A stretch of 64,000 nt of DNA from Druceiella hillmani (Eukaryota; Arthropoda; Insecta; Lepidoptera; Hepialidae), in assembly GCA_039881145.1 (NCBI GenBank), contig JAYKKI010000037.1:18664501-18728500 (forward strand), written 5' to 3'. Under the pieces are notes generated by a model. The model ran no database searches. It was given only the letters and a program-made list of their open reading frames with translations, and had not been told where the DNA came from. This document shows positions 50,358 through 62,006 of this stretch, one piece after another. The translations under genes were made by a program, and so were the position numbers. Every line of letters starts with the position of its first letter. Position 1 is the first letter of the stretch.

Positions 50358-51039
50358 TCGTCTAATTCATAACATAAAAAAATTATGGAAGCATACAAAA
50401 AGGTACCTCGGCCATTAAAGTGGTTTTGTTATTTGTTAATAGATCAGAGAACCAGTTCTTACAATGTCAAATTTGCAGAAGAAAATGTAGTTATAATGGA
50501 TCGTAATGCAGGTTATTGTAAGAAAATCTATTTAGACGTACATTGTCTGTTAAAAAGAGTCCTAATGAAATGAGCATTATTCTAACTAAATAAATAGAAC
50601 ATACAAAAAAATATTTTACTTCCTACATATTTTCAAAAGCTTTTAAAATTTATAAAAAGTATATTCGTAAAGAAGAAAAGTATCTACATGTTATTAATAC
50701 GAAAAATTAGTACGCTAAATACAGTTAGAAAAAATAACTAACATTTAGTGAAACTATGGAGCAAAATAAGAGATAAATTATTATTTTATACACTATATAT
50801 TTCGAAAACGGGTAATCCCTTGGATATATGATACATCTAATATTAGCTATTTTTATATAAAAAACATCCGCCATGAGACCTAATCACACGTTTGCTGATT
50901 GGGTTATGGGACCTTCTTTTATAGAAAACATAATCACTAAATACCCTAAAGGTTTGAGTTTTAATACAAATCTTTATTATAATCAAATAAACTATACCAA
51001 AATTGATTGCTGTCACCAAAAATGTACAAAACGTATTGG

Positions 51040-51260
51040 TAAACCCAACCTAAACCTAAAGCATTCTATTTCAAAATTATTCCACTTAATTTATTATAAC
51101 CCAACTTAACGTAATCTAACCAAACATAATGTAACCTAACCTAACCTACTCGTAACTGTATATAATTCAATATAACCTAGCCTATTCGATAATGTAAACT
51201 AACCTAACCTACTCGTAACTGAATGTAACCCGACATAACCTAGCCTAACTCGATTTAATA
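51040..51260. repeat. Degenerate AACCT array in block C
   Basis: AACCTAACCTAACCTACTCG occurs twice within forms of CAACATAACC, at the place equivalent to the short array 19735-19880 in A. The array is nearly lost in B. Confidence 0.85.
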
Positions 51261-52344
51261 GCTAATTCATTAAAAAATAAAATTTATGACGTAATGGATC
51301 GGAAGGATTTCCCAACCATCCTCGTTCAACTACTTTCACTTTCCATGAAGTCCCAAACGTTTTTGAGGGTTATTAATAAAATTTTAAAAATATATTCAAT
51401 CAAACTTATATATATGCACGGGGCAGTGTCACCATTAAGGTGGCTTAGTTTTCCTTTATATTCCCCCAATTCTCCTTCCCTAAAGTTAAGTAGTATGTCC
51501 CTAAATCCAACCCAACACAACCTACATCTTAGCTTGTTTGCATCTCAAAAGTAATCTTAAGATGAAAGATTGATTATTGTTTTGATTTTTAAGTTAAATT
51601 GTTTTAAACCTGAGCAATCAATTTGCTAGGAATTGATTTTTCAGGCCATCAGGCAACTTTTGATCAAAAATACTTTAGATTTTAATATGTACCTTAATTT
51701 TTAAAAACTACTGAAATCGTTTCATTCATTTTCTTGTGAGCCTTCAGCAAGCGGAAAGACAAATGAATTAAAAGAGACAGAGACATAATGTCGTAGGAAA
51801 CATTTAAAAGGGACAAGCTCTAAATTTGAATTTGAATTTCAAAGATAAGTCCCCTAAAACACAATTGAATCAGACCGGCACTTTTGGAAGATACTCTAGC
51901 AAACATCATAACAATCATTTTATTTTTGGAAAAATATCTACAGTCCACAGACATATCTCTGTTTCACAATTGTACAGATAAGTTTATGAAATGATCAATT
52001 TCCTAAAGGTAAAAAACACAACTAGTATTTTTTTCAAAAATTAGATAAATTAGTCCATTTCAATAAAATACACCTGCATGGAAAACAAATTAATACTTCA
52101 TTACTTATGTTACGAATATACGTATGTCTGTTTACAAATACACATTAATAGAATACATTTTTTAACTAGATCAAATTTAACATCAAATCGAAAACAATCT
52201 TTTAAGGCACAGGAAGGGGTCTAAATTTTACGACCAGTATCTAAAAACTTTATCAATAAAGTAGGATTGAGTGGGGTCAAAAAATATTGTTAAGAGCTGC
52301 ACTCCATAATTATTCTCTAAATAAAATTTTTTTCTTTGCCATCT

Positions 52345-53120
52345 ATATAAATTAAACTTCACATCAAATTCGTTAAAATTCTTTATAAATAAAAATTTGT
52401 TTACCAAAAACTGTTCATTATGTGGCTATAATAATTCGCACCGCAATGTTGCGGTATAAGTTAAAATTTATAGGATATATTTAATATTGTATAGATAGAA
52501 AACATTTGAAATGGAAATTACAACCAGATATAAAGTTGATTTTTAAAAAGTTCAATCGAAAACCTACTTCAATTATCGAGTACTAATCGATATTCTTAGA
52601 AAACAAAGTCAGTAGTTGAGCATCTTTTGTTACAGACTCATTGTTCGACACCTTTCAATGAAAATAAATTTATTATTTCTCAATCTACATAAGTAAGAAT
52701 TCATATCAAATTCGCTAACGATCTTTAAATAAAAGTTGAATTAAAATAGTTCAGTACCTATTATTTACCAAAATATACATAACGTGGCTTTATTAATGTG
52801 CACTGGAATGTTTTGATATGAGTTAATATTTATGGTACTAATTTAATAATACAGAAACTTAAAATATTTCATACAGAAATTCCATGTATTTTGCGATCAG
52901 TTTTTAATTTAAGTGTCACAGTGAATAAGTTAATAATTATAGTAATTCTTAATTTAATAGAAATTAAGCATGTCTCCAATGCGACCAGAAAGAAATTCAA
53001 TTTTAATAAATGTCAATCGAGACATCATTTAAATGATCGAGTATTATCCGATATTCTTACAAAACATAGTCGATATCGGAGTATTGTAGAACGTTTATTA
53101 TATACTCATTGTTATCTAAA
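52345..53120. repeat. Tandem duplication of about 340 bp in block C
   Basis: Words CATCAAATTCG and TATCAAATTCG, then TTTACCAAAA, AACGTGGCT or TATGTGGCT, and ATCGAGTA.TAATCGATATTCTTA-like sequence, occur in the same order at about 52362-52640 and 52704-53075. B has one copy (about 42015-42300). The plus-strand frame 52891-53205 lies in the second copy and is broken in the first. Confidence 0.7.
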
Positions 53121-53611
53121 ACTATACTTTAAAAGTTATAACAACACCGATAAAACATTTTCAAATAATTTCTGCTCAATATCATACAAAAAAACCTTTC
53201 TGTGATTGTAATTCTAAAAAATATTCATACAGAAGGAACTACAAAATAAATAGAACTTAATAAAAATATGGTTCTTTTTTGCAAGGGAAACGATTTGAAG
53301 GACAAAACTTTCAAACTATAAATTCTTCAAGATATATAGAATTCGAAAACGGTTACATAATATTATATTAATTATGAGTATATTTGGTAAATTTCACTGA
53401 TATTAACTAATTTTTTCAAACATAAAAGTAGTCTTTGTTTCAATTTGAAATACAATCTTACTTAAATAAAATTTTATAGATCGTCTTGAAATTAAAAAAA
53501 AGTTAATGTTCGAATAACTGTCCACGATCTGAAACTAATCTTTAGAGATGTCAGATAAAGGTTTATCGTATTTATAGGAACCAAGTATCATATATTTCTG
53601 CATATTTTTAG

Positions 53612-53779
53612 TTAGTTGTTTTTTTGTAGAAAATAATAAATGCATTATTATTTTCTACAAAAAAACAACTAATGTTAGTTCAAGAAAATATATATTTAAT
53701 TATTTGTATTAATATATATTTAATGCAAGATTTTCTTGAACTATCATACATAATGTTAGTTCAAGAAAATCTTGTATTA
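53612..53779. repeat. Nested fold-back: 27-bp perfect hairpin plus a second inverted and direct repeat set
   Basis: Arm 53612-53638 (TTAGTTGTTTTTTTGTAGAA...) is exactly reversed at 53646-53672 around a 7-base loop. Directly after it, ATGTTAGTTCAAGAAAAT (53672-53689) appears inverted at 53730-53747 and again direct at 53753-53770. Neither A nor B has these at the matching place. The pattern is that of serial template switching during replication or repair. Confidence 0.93.
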
Positions 53780-55250
53780 AAAAAAATTGCGCATGAATAT
53801 GCTTTCTAAAGTCTAAATTAAAGCAGAGAAAGTAAAAGAGTAAGACACGAAAAAAGAACCTTACTACATGGCATTTGAAGATTTTTTTGACAGCAACACT
53901 CTCGCGAACAATGTTTCATTTTGTAAAAAAAAGTTAATGTAGGGTATATTATGAGCGTTATAATTAAAAATATTCATGTGCAAAATATTAAAAGGTTAAT
54001 TCGTTGTAAAGCATATTTAAACAAAATAAAAATTTGTCTTTCTTTAAAATGACATAATAATCTGAACTTAGTCATTAACATATTCTTTGAACAAGTGGAA
54101 TAACTTTCCTGGCAATTGTCACAAAATAGTTACATGTTTTTTAATCATTGTATAAGACTAGCGCAGATAATTTAGGAGGTATTTAAAATCTTTGGCAAAA
54201 AGTTTATTGTAAACTTTCTTTAATTTTATTCCGATTATTGTGAATATAACAAAATAAATATTACAAAATCCAGCCTGAGGTGACAAGATCGTTACAGAGA
54301 CTGATAAAAAAGTCAATATCTTCAGTAATTTTGAGTTTCTTCACGTTAAACTTGTTTGCATTCAATACATATCGGACACCATAATAGTTATTCAATTCAG
54401 TCAGATATGTCAATAAAAGAAACAAAAGGTGATATTATTATTTAGATACGTCACCACATAAAAATACTTCTTGACTTCATTTTGTTTTTAAGAGTGAAGG
54501 ACTTACAATTATACATAGAGCTTCGATGCATTCTCCATACCGTACGGCTGGAATGAAAATATATTATCTGCTAGAATTATGACAATCGAAGTAAAACTTT
54601 ACAGAGCTGCATCGATTACATTAATCATGCATTCGATTAACATACTCTCCACATTACTTATACCGTCAAATTCGTTGACTTAAATTGAAGTCATATAAGC
54701 AAACATTTTACTTGATTTTCCGACAAGTCAAATCTGAGTTAAAGAAGAGTTTAATAAGTGGATGAGGCCTCCAATTATAAGAGGTAATCTAACTTGGTCT
54801 CAACTTTTCCAAGTTCTGGTAGCAATATATATTCCGAGAGCACAATAACATTCCCTTCAGTAAAATCCTTCATCATAGCTGGGTTGAGCGCTTGAAATAT
54901 GCATAATTGTTACAAACATTTACTCATTTAATAACGATAACGCCGTGTTACAAAAATCATTTATAACATATAATCATGAATTATTTAGTCATTTTAATTA
55001 TTAAAAATTACCGTTCTTCAACAATATTTATTTTTAGTATATTTATATTAGTGCGTTTATTACTTTAAAAGTACATTTTATAAATCTCCTTTCAATACTT
55101 ATTTCAAGACATAATACGAACAAAAATACCTAATTATTTAAAAATATATTATGTATGAAGATTTAAATTAAAATTATATTCTAATAATTTTAATACGAAA
55201 ATTCAATACATAAACAAATTTTATTTCGCAATTTAAGTTACCATATTAAT

Positions 55251-55612
55251 TGCCAAGCCAAGTTACTACTTGGTGTCGTATATTCTCCTCCTGATGTTTC
55301 GTATTTCAGTGATTTTGAAAGTATAGTTGATCACTACCTACCTTTATACCCCCATTCATCGATTATGGGTGATTTTAATACCTGCCTATACAAGAATAAC
55401 ACTAGAAGTGGAAGGCTTTGTAACATTGTCAAGGCTGGTAACCTCACCATTCTCCCATCCTTTGCTAGATTTCATGCCGATAATTGCCACTCCCTTCTCG
55501 ATCGCATCCTAGTAACCTGCCCTAAAAGTGTATCCTTCTATGGTCAACTTCCAGCACCCGGTCTATCCCATCATGATCTCCTTCATATTTCCTATAAATT
55601 AAGTAGCCCTTA
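55251..55612 (+). pseudogene. Non-LTR endonuclease domain, C-terminal part
   Basis: The frame begins at the truncation point with AKLLLGVVYSPPDVSYF. It continues MGDFNTC (55365 onward), which carries the catalytic GDFN motif. It ends with the conserved SHHDLLHISYKL (SDH-like), in which the aspartate is kept. The Mg-dependent endonuclease that nicks target DNA would need the missing N-terminal half. The frame ends in a TAA at 55611-55613, after which similarity goes on in the same frame. Confidence 0.9.
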
Positions 55613-56039
55613 AGCCTCTTCAACATTCATCTTCCTCCGTGACTTTAGTCGTATTGGCCTACCATCTTTTCTTGAGGATGCCAGATCCATTAACTGGGAT
55701 ACAATTGCGATGAATCACTCTGTTGATGAAAAACTCAATATTTTCAATAGTTGTATCACTAAACTGCTCGATAAACATGCTCCCCTAAAACTCGTTAAAA
55801 TTAAGCGGAGATGTGCACCTTGGCTAAATGATTCTATTGGAAACATGATGGCCAAACGTGATCACGCTAAAACTAAGTTTAAGACTGATCCCAGTTCAAA
55901 TCACTGGGAGAATTTTAGAGTGCTTAGAAATAAATGTTCGCCAATGTGCCGAAATGCTAAAAAACACTACATTTCTGCATCATTACGTGATTGTACTCCT
56001 AATAATATTTGCATGTTTTTTGGTACTCTAGGCATTTGA
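55613..56039 (+). pseudogene. Non-LTR linker between endonuclease and reverse transcriptase
   Basis: After the stop the same frame continues with FLRDFSRIGLPSFLEDA and NWDTIAMNHSVDEKLNIF. It then has the family pattern LLDKHAPLKLVKIKRR and CAPWLNDSIGNMMAKRDHAK, ending near 56038. Such 'HAPLK..R...PWL' linkers are typical of CR1/Jockey ORF2 proteins. A frame change near 56040 leads to reverse transcriptase. Confidence 0.85.
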
Positions 56040-57026
56040 AATCTTCTACCACTTTGGAGAGCCATCCACGGTACTTGAACCAGCTGTTAAGTCTGCAACT
56101 GTGAACGGTATCTCGTCTTCATCCGTTTCAAATGAACATAAATTTACACTAAGGGATACCTGTGAATCCGAAGTTAAAGCTAATCTTCTTGTGATAAAAT
56201 CAAAAATAATGGGATTTGATGGCTTAAATATTAGTGCTCTTAAACCAATAATAGATATCGTGGCTTCGGTCATCGCTGATATTTATAATACCTCTTTGAA
56301 AACTGCGGTCTTCCCGTTGGAATGGAAAAAAGCCTATATTGTGCCCGTACCTAAAATTTTATTACCTACGTAACCCAAGGATTTTCGGCCCATATCTATC
56401 CTACCGCTTCTATCTAAAGTCTTTGAACGTATTGTTCATGGTCAATTTGTTACTTTCTTCAATGTTCATAAGTCTCTAAATCCACTTCAATCTGGCTTTA
56501 AAGCTGGCCACAGTACCTCAACTGCCCTCGTTAAGGTTACTGATGATATACGCTTGGCTATGGATAATACACAAGTCCCTGTCCTTGTGCTTTTTGATTT
56601 CAGCAGTGCGTTCAACTCTGTTGACTTCGATATCCTTCTTGCCCGCTTGAAATATCTTAATATATCCCAATATTCACTTGAGTGGTTTAGTTCATATCTT
56701 CACGGACGCAGGCAATGTGTTAAGTTGTCAGATATGTATTTTGAGTGGACTGATCTTACAGCTAGTGTACCTCAAGGTGGAGTTCTATCCCTCCTCTTCT
56801 CAGTATTTATTGATGATGTTGTTAAAAACATTTCTAGCAATTATAATCTCTACGCTGATGACCTACAAATCTATGGCCACTCGAACCTCCATTCCTTATC
56901 AAAAACCATCGACATCCTTAATCGAGATCTCGCTTCAATTGGTCAGTGGGCTCATGAAATGGGTCTTTTGGTTAATCCAAGTAAGTCACAAGCTATCATC
57001 ATCGGTAGTCGAAAGACTGACTTCTA
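56040..57026 (+). pseudogene. Non-LTR reverse transcriptase domain
   Basis: One frame stays open from 56101 except for the TAA at 56371-56373, which sits inside the conserved 'P.K...P....DFRPIS' stretch. Motifs in order are SKIMGFDGLNISALK, then WKKAYIVPVPKI, the stop, DFRPISILPLLSKVFER, and LNPLQSGFKAGHSTSTALVK. They continue with LFDFSSAFNSVDFDILLARL, VPQGGVLSLLFSVFIDD and the catalytic box YADD (56851-56862). The usual VPQGSVLGPLLF is altered to VPQGGVLSLLF. In a working element it copies RNA at a nicked target. Confidence 0.93.
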
Positions 57027-57055
57027 AAGTAAACCTACCTAGTTAACCGAAATTA

Positions 57056-57592
57056 GTGCTAAATAGTACAATAATACCATACACGTCAACTGTTAAAAAA
57101 CTGGGCCTACTGATCGATCAAAATCTTAATTGGCGGCTTCAAGTAAATGATGTTAGTCGTCGTGTTTTCAACAGGATACACTCTTTGAAACGTCTTCAAA
57201 AATTTCTACTGACTAAAACGAAAATCTACCTTTGTCAAACACTTTTATTACCATTAATCGATTATGGTGACGTGTGCTATCCTGATCTTAATGAAGTTGG
57301 AACGTCTTCACGTCATCGTCTTCACATACTTACACTTTTTTTTAACATATTAAAAAATCTTCATAGCCCAAATTATCTTAGTGGCAAATTCAAAGATTCG
57401 TCTGCTCACAGCCTTTGGCTGCGATCTGAAAGTTCACACGCCCTACTTATTCCTAAACATACCTTTACCACTTACGAAAAATCCTTCACTGTCCAAGCAG
57501 CAACAATTTGGAATCACCTGGATCCTGACATCAGGAAAATCACGTTTAAATACTTTCAAAGATCGAGTGAAAAAGTTCTGCTTCTCCTGTAA
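57056..57592 (+). pseudogene. Non-LTR ORF2 C-terminal region
   Basis: A frame change near 57030 precedes STVKKLGLLIDQNLNWRLQV, NRIHSLKRLQKFL, TKIYLCQTLLLPLIDYGDVC and, at the end, KSFTVQAATIWNHLDPDIRK. This is the usual C-terminal extension of CR1/Jockey ORF2. The final 'FKDRVKKFCF' word is in another frame (about 57550), so one more shift lies near 57540. Confidence 0.88.
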
Positions 57593-57777
57593 CCTTTTCC
57601 TTTGTGTCCTTGCTCTTTCCTGTCTTTCCCATTCCAAATCATGTCAATATTTTGTTTTCTTTTTTATTGACTTTTGTATTTTTTTAGTTTAATGTGCTAT
57701 GAAGAATTTTCATTGTAAAATCTCTTACAGTCTACCAACTAAATTTCAATACAAATTGTTATCGTTGACTGGAAGAG

Positions 57778-57794
57778 ATTGCTCATGTAGCAAT
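57778..57794 (+). promoter_or_regulatory. 3'-UTR stem-loop of the non-LTR element
   Basis: ATTGCT and AGCAAT pair around CATGT, preceded by TGACTGGAAGAG and followed by AAGTCCGCC. A 'ctggaagagat...aataag.ccgcc' hairpin is a recurring 3'-end feature of arthropod non-LTR elements. It is thought to be recognised by the element's reverse transcriptase. Confidence 0.6.
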
Positions 57795-58708
57795 AAGTCC
57801 GCCATATGTATTGTACATAAAAAAAAGTTAATAATAAATAAATTTAATATTATCAATGAACTTGATCATTTATAAGTATCACGTTCCCAGGAGTTCCGTT
57901 TATAAGTGTCACGTGCTCAACACACACACACACACCTGAGTGCTGAACATCGTATTAATACACTATTTTAAATACATTCCAATTAATTGGAAATTTAATA
58001 ATTACAGAATATATCTTTAAAGTTTTCCAAACTATTAATTCAATTGTAATCAAATATACAATTGGCAATAATAATATTATTAGGTAGAGCTTGTTCGTTT
58101 ACTTAGTTGGGAAGTGATCGTATAATACAGGTGTTTCTCTGATTTGGATAACGCTGTATGCCATTTCCTATTTTAAACCTGTTTATTGTGATAACATACA
58201 AAAAACCGAATATACCTTGATGCCGTTAGGGCAAATATTAGTCGGTTACCTACCGTATTGTGCTCAATTCAATTATTTGTCCCTAATAATCAGGAAAATT
58301 TACACTCAACTTATTATTTTTTGTTGAGTTTCTACTTTTGAAAATCATAAAAATTTTGCATCGTATTTATATACCAGAAAGAACATAAAGAAACAATAAA
58401 AATATATGAAAATGAGAGAAAAACATCACCAAATATTTTATTTTTATTATTTTTCTATGGAAATTTGCTGTGTAAACAATGATGGTAAATAATTTTATCT
58501 TTGTATAATAATATAAATAATAAATAATTATTCGCGTTGGAGAAAGTTTAATACTGATCGTGACGAAGATCTACTTTTTTGTAAGAAAATAATGGTTCGC
58601 TGTAATTTATTTTTAAGATATTTTGTTTATACTTGCAAATTATTATTATATTTAAACAATTTACAACACAACTTGTGTTTTTTGTGTTTGAGCACCACAG
58701 ACTTAAAT

Positions 58709-58875
58709 CGTTGCCATGTTCGCCTTAACAAATTTTCATGGTAAATGATGTCTTTATTTTACCTAGTATCAAAGCAAACGTCAAATAAGATGATACTCAT
58801 TAGCGTGAAAAGAGTCCGACTAATCAAAACAATACCAGGAGAGTGTGCCTGTGGTCGAGTTCATCCAGCATGATT
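58709..58875. other. Conserved island 2, copy C
   Basis: CGTTGCCATGTTCGCCTTAA, CTAGTATC, ATTAGCGTGAAAAGAGTCCG, ACTAATCAAAACAATACC and AGGAGAGTGTGCCTGTGGTC. Nearly collinear without gaps against B. Confidence 0.7.
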
Positions 58876-60481
58876 TCTGGAGAATATTTACAAATATAGA
58901 TTATTTAAAAGACTACTCATCATTATTTTAAAGTATATTGAATGTCACAATATATCCCATGAAATTTTTAATTTATGGCATAATTTTTAAGGTACCTTTA
59001 TAAAAGTTCCCTTATTGTGAAACTTTACAGCATCTGACTGGCTGCGTGTTACGACAATTTTTTAACGGTTTTTCGACTTGTTGCATTTGTCAAACCTTAC
59101 TGAGTAGTGTTTATTATTTTTAATAATAAAAATTAATACATTGTTCGTAGGGCGACCATCCAGATACTAGAATTATAATTCTACGATTTCAAAAAAACGT
59201 AAAACTGTAAAGATGTATTTATAAGTAAAATAAATTAGATTCAGAAGCAGAAAATTTTTTAAATGTTATTGTCTACTGGAAAAAAGTATCTTGCTTGCTG
59301 TAACATGTAAAGTCTAATTCTATAATTTAATAAGATACGTTTTTCGTCAATAGATTAGAATGTTATATTTACCAATAAGGACTTTGTATTTTTCAAATTA
59401 TAATAAATAAAAAAATAATATTTATTACCACAATTGACCAAAGCATTATATTATTATATCATTAGGCTATAGCGTGGCGTTTAGAAACTGAAAAAAATAA
59501 TTTAAACTGTACCTTCTTAGAAAGGAAAGTAACGTTTAAATAATTTTATTGCGGTTGCGATTTATATTAAAATAATTGTTTAGAGTTAGTTTTTTCACGC
59601 AACACACACTAAAAAATAATTTAATGTTTACTTTACTTTCACCTTAAATTAAATTTTGAACAATAACATTTTTTATATCTCGGCGTCCAACTGCAGCCGA
59701 CTTTCCTTAGGCTATAAGTCTATACGTTATCATAAACTACTTTTAATAAGAAACTTTAAATTCTTTAATACATATAAATTATTATCAGTTTTAATAATTG
59801 ATGAAAATTCTCCGATCACTGCAGATTTCAAATGTTGAGTGTCGATTTCGAAATTTCTTCTTTGCACCAATTGTAAATGGCGCTTAGAGCAAGCATCAAA
59901 GTTGTGACCCTTCGTAAATTATTTAAATTTAAAAGAAACAAGTACACTAATTAAAATCATCATAAATATTATAAAACATTTTTATTTTACGTTTAAGCAC
60001 GAAAATTAGTCCGTTAAAGTGCAATTTTAATAGTTTTAGGGTTAAAATTGCCTTTCGTCTGTTCTTTGGTTTCCTGTAGTTCTGCACCGAGAAAAGCTAA
60101 GTCACATAATATTTTTTAAACAATTGTTTTCCTCAAATACATAAATATGAGTTTAAGCTTATGAAATATTGCTCGTAAATTGCGACTGATATTACAGTTG
60201 TAAGGGTAATTTGATTTGAAAGGCGCTGATTTGAAAAGACGCTCTCATCTCCGTACTTATCAAAGTTCTTCAGATCTCCATATTTTTACGTTTTGTCATT
60301 CAAACATCCAATATTACTTTCTATAACTGTTCTTTACTAACATTACTGTCATAGAAATTTCCATATTTTTAGAATTATTCTTTAAAAGTTGCAGTCTACA
60401 GTGTCAAAACAAAGTTTTCAATGTCTAAAAGAAATCCAAGTCTGGCGACGTTTCATGCAAACGAGCAAATTTTTGCTTATT

Positions 60482-60990
60482 TCATAAACAATATGATCCA
60501 GTGATCCCTTCATTACTCGTTCTATTTCTTCCTTTGCAGTCGATTGCATTATTTCTAGCCATACAGCATTTTTGCTTTTGACTCCATTCAATGACTACAT
60601 CCCATTGTTTTTCGAGTGTATCATTAACGAAACTCTCTGTTTCATTAGAGAAATAGCGTAGGAGGATTTTTGTGTCTAATGCAGTATTATGAAAATTAAT
60701 AATCATATCCTGGAGCCGCTTTGAAACTCGGTTAATAGAAATTAGTACATTTTTCCAAGATCCTAACAAAGACAGAAAATTGTAGAACATGCAATTATAT
60801 AGAAGTATTGCTTTACTTCTTGTTTCACTAGCTTTATTGCCGTCCTCTGTCTTAGATAACTTTATGCACATCTACAAGATATTTGTTAACTGGCTTACTG
60901 CTTCAACCCTTGCACTCCATCTTATTTCAGATTATGATCTTACAGCGACATGCAGGGAGTTCTTGGGTGTTTATCAGCACTGAATAGGAT
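60482..60990 (-). pseudogene. hAT transposase fragment (ZMYM1/DUF4371-like)
   Basis: Reading leftward from about 60965, one frame gives EIRWSARVEAVSQLTNIL, then a TAG. It goes on to MCIKLSKTEDGNKASETRSK, WKNVLISINRVSKRLQ, and ETESFVNDTLEKQWDVVIEW. The 'TRWSAR.EAV' word, the 'ETR.KA..L' word and the 'VSK.LQ.....L.T...L' pattern are hallmarks of the catalytic domain of ZMYM1-like hAT proteins. Another stop lies just upstream. The N-terminal zinc finger and the C-terminal dimerisation region are not present in frame. The intact enzyme would excise and insert the transposon. Confidence 0.75.
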
Positions 60991-61028
60991 GAGAAAAAAC
61001 GAAAGTTTGAAAAACGTGACCTATCATA

Positions 61029-61136
61029 TATTTGTAATTCCCTCTGTTTAGTCGGTATACATGTAGATAAGCAGGATAGTATATATCCTATATAGAAGGG
61101 AGTATATAATATAGAAGAGAGGGAATCACAAATATT
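61029..61136. repeat. Short element-like inverted repeat, about 108 bp
   Basis: ATTTGTAATTCCCTCT at the left is mirrored by AGAGGGAATCACAAAT at the right, with one mismatch. Smaller palindromes such as GGATAGTATATATCC lie between. It could be a very small MITE nested in the hAT relic. Confidence 0.6.
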
Positions 61137-61688
61137 ACCATATTATTTTTTTCGTATTACATTTTGTGCACACTAGTTCGATGCTCAGCCATCACAGCAG
61201 TATTTCATAATATTATGAGCGACAATTCTGTAGATTTTTATTTACTTTTTCTAGCTACTTAAGGTTAAGCTTTTTTGGATAAAACCATAAAATAACTCTC
61301 GAACGCGGACCGATTTCCTCTCAAAATCAATTTCTACCTATCTCATTCCTGACATCTTCTAACGATGTACCTAATCAAGAGTCGCATTAAATATGAGATT
61401 ATAGTATTTTGAATTGTAAATGCTTCGCAATATTCATTGATTATAAGTGGTCAGATGATTGATGATGGACTCGTTTTTAACACGAGGTGAAAAATAACAT
61501 GCGATTCCTGGGTAATTTTTGACTTTAATGAAATAGTTATTCATGACGGGGTATTTATTAATCCAAGGTAATTATCAATATTATTGGATTAGAATTCATC
61601 GCATATACTATGCGACTTCCTACAACCTTGTATTGCAACACTATTTCTGGCAAGAAATATTAAGCAGTAAGGAATACTTTTTAATATA

Positions 61689-62006
61689 TTACGCCACTTT
61701 TGTTTTTCTGTCTCTATCTAATAACCCCTTTATTTGCTGCAAAATTTTGTTACCATTTCTTTCCACCGGGTAGAGCACTTCAAATTTTAGGTGCAGTAGG
61801 CCTCCAGCAATTTCTTCTCTTACTGAAACACTAATGTTTTCTTCAAACGATTCAGTAGACTTAGAACTGGTAATCTCACTGCTATTAATCTCGTCACACT
61901 GAGAATAATATAAATTGATATCCTCCTCATCTTGTGCTGAATTAGTGTTGGATACTTTAGATTTTATTATATATTTCGATAGAAGCAATCCCTTCGAACG
62001 TGTCAA
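61689..62006 (-). CDS. ORF upstream of the hAT fragment, possibly its N-terminus
   Basis: Minus-strand frame of 105 codons from ATG 62006. The middle is acidic and serine-rich (DEEDINLYYSQCDEINSSE), the end is basic (LLDRDRKTKVA). Its position upstream of the transposase remnant on the same strand, and its acidic style, fit the variable N-terminal part of hAT transposases ahead of the zinc finger. I see no zinc-finger cysteines, so the link is inferred from position only. Confidence 0.3.
   Translation of the reverse strand: MTRSKGLLLSKYIIKSKVSNTNSAQDEEDINLYYSQCDEINSSEITSSKSTESFEENISVSVREEIAGGLLHLKFEVLYPVERNGNKILQQIKGLLDRDRKTKVA

Larger units (their letters stand above)
55250..57843 (+). mobile_element. 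5'-truncated CR1/Jockey-type non-LTR retrotransposon
   Basis: An insertion of about 2.6 kb splits block C. The left flank TTTAAGTTACCATATTAA and the right flank ACTTGATCATTTATAAGT are joined in A (about 22120) and B (about 44750). The element starts inside the endonuclease domain and runs through reverse transcriptase to a 3' UTR with a small hairpin and an A/T-rich AATAATAAATAAA tail. A stop at about 55612 and another at 56371, plus two or three frame changes, disable it. It is less broken than the copia element, so it is probably younger. Exact target-site duplication is unclear because of A/T repeats at the edge. Confidence 0.93.

Noticed and set aside
52891..53205. 104-codon plus-strand ORF in block C
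   Set aside because: It lies in the second unit of a C-specific tandem duplication; the first unit and the B copy do not keep the frame.
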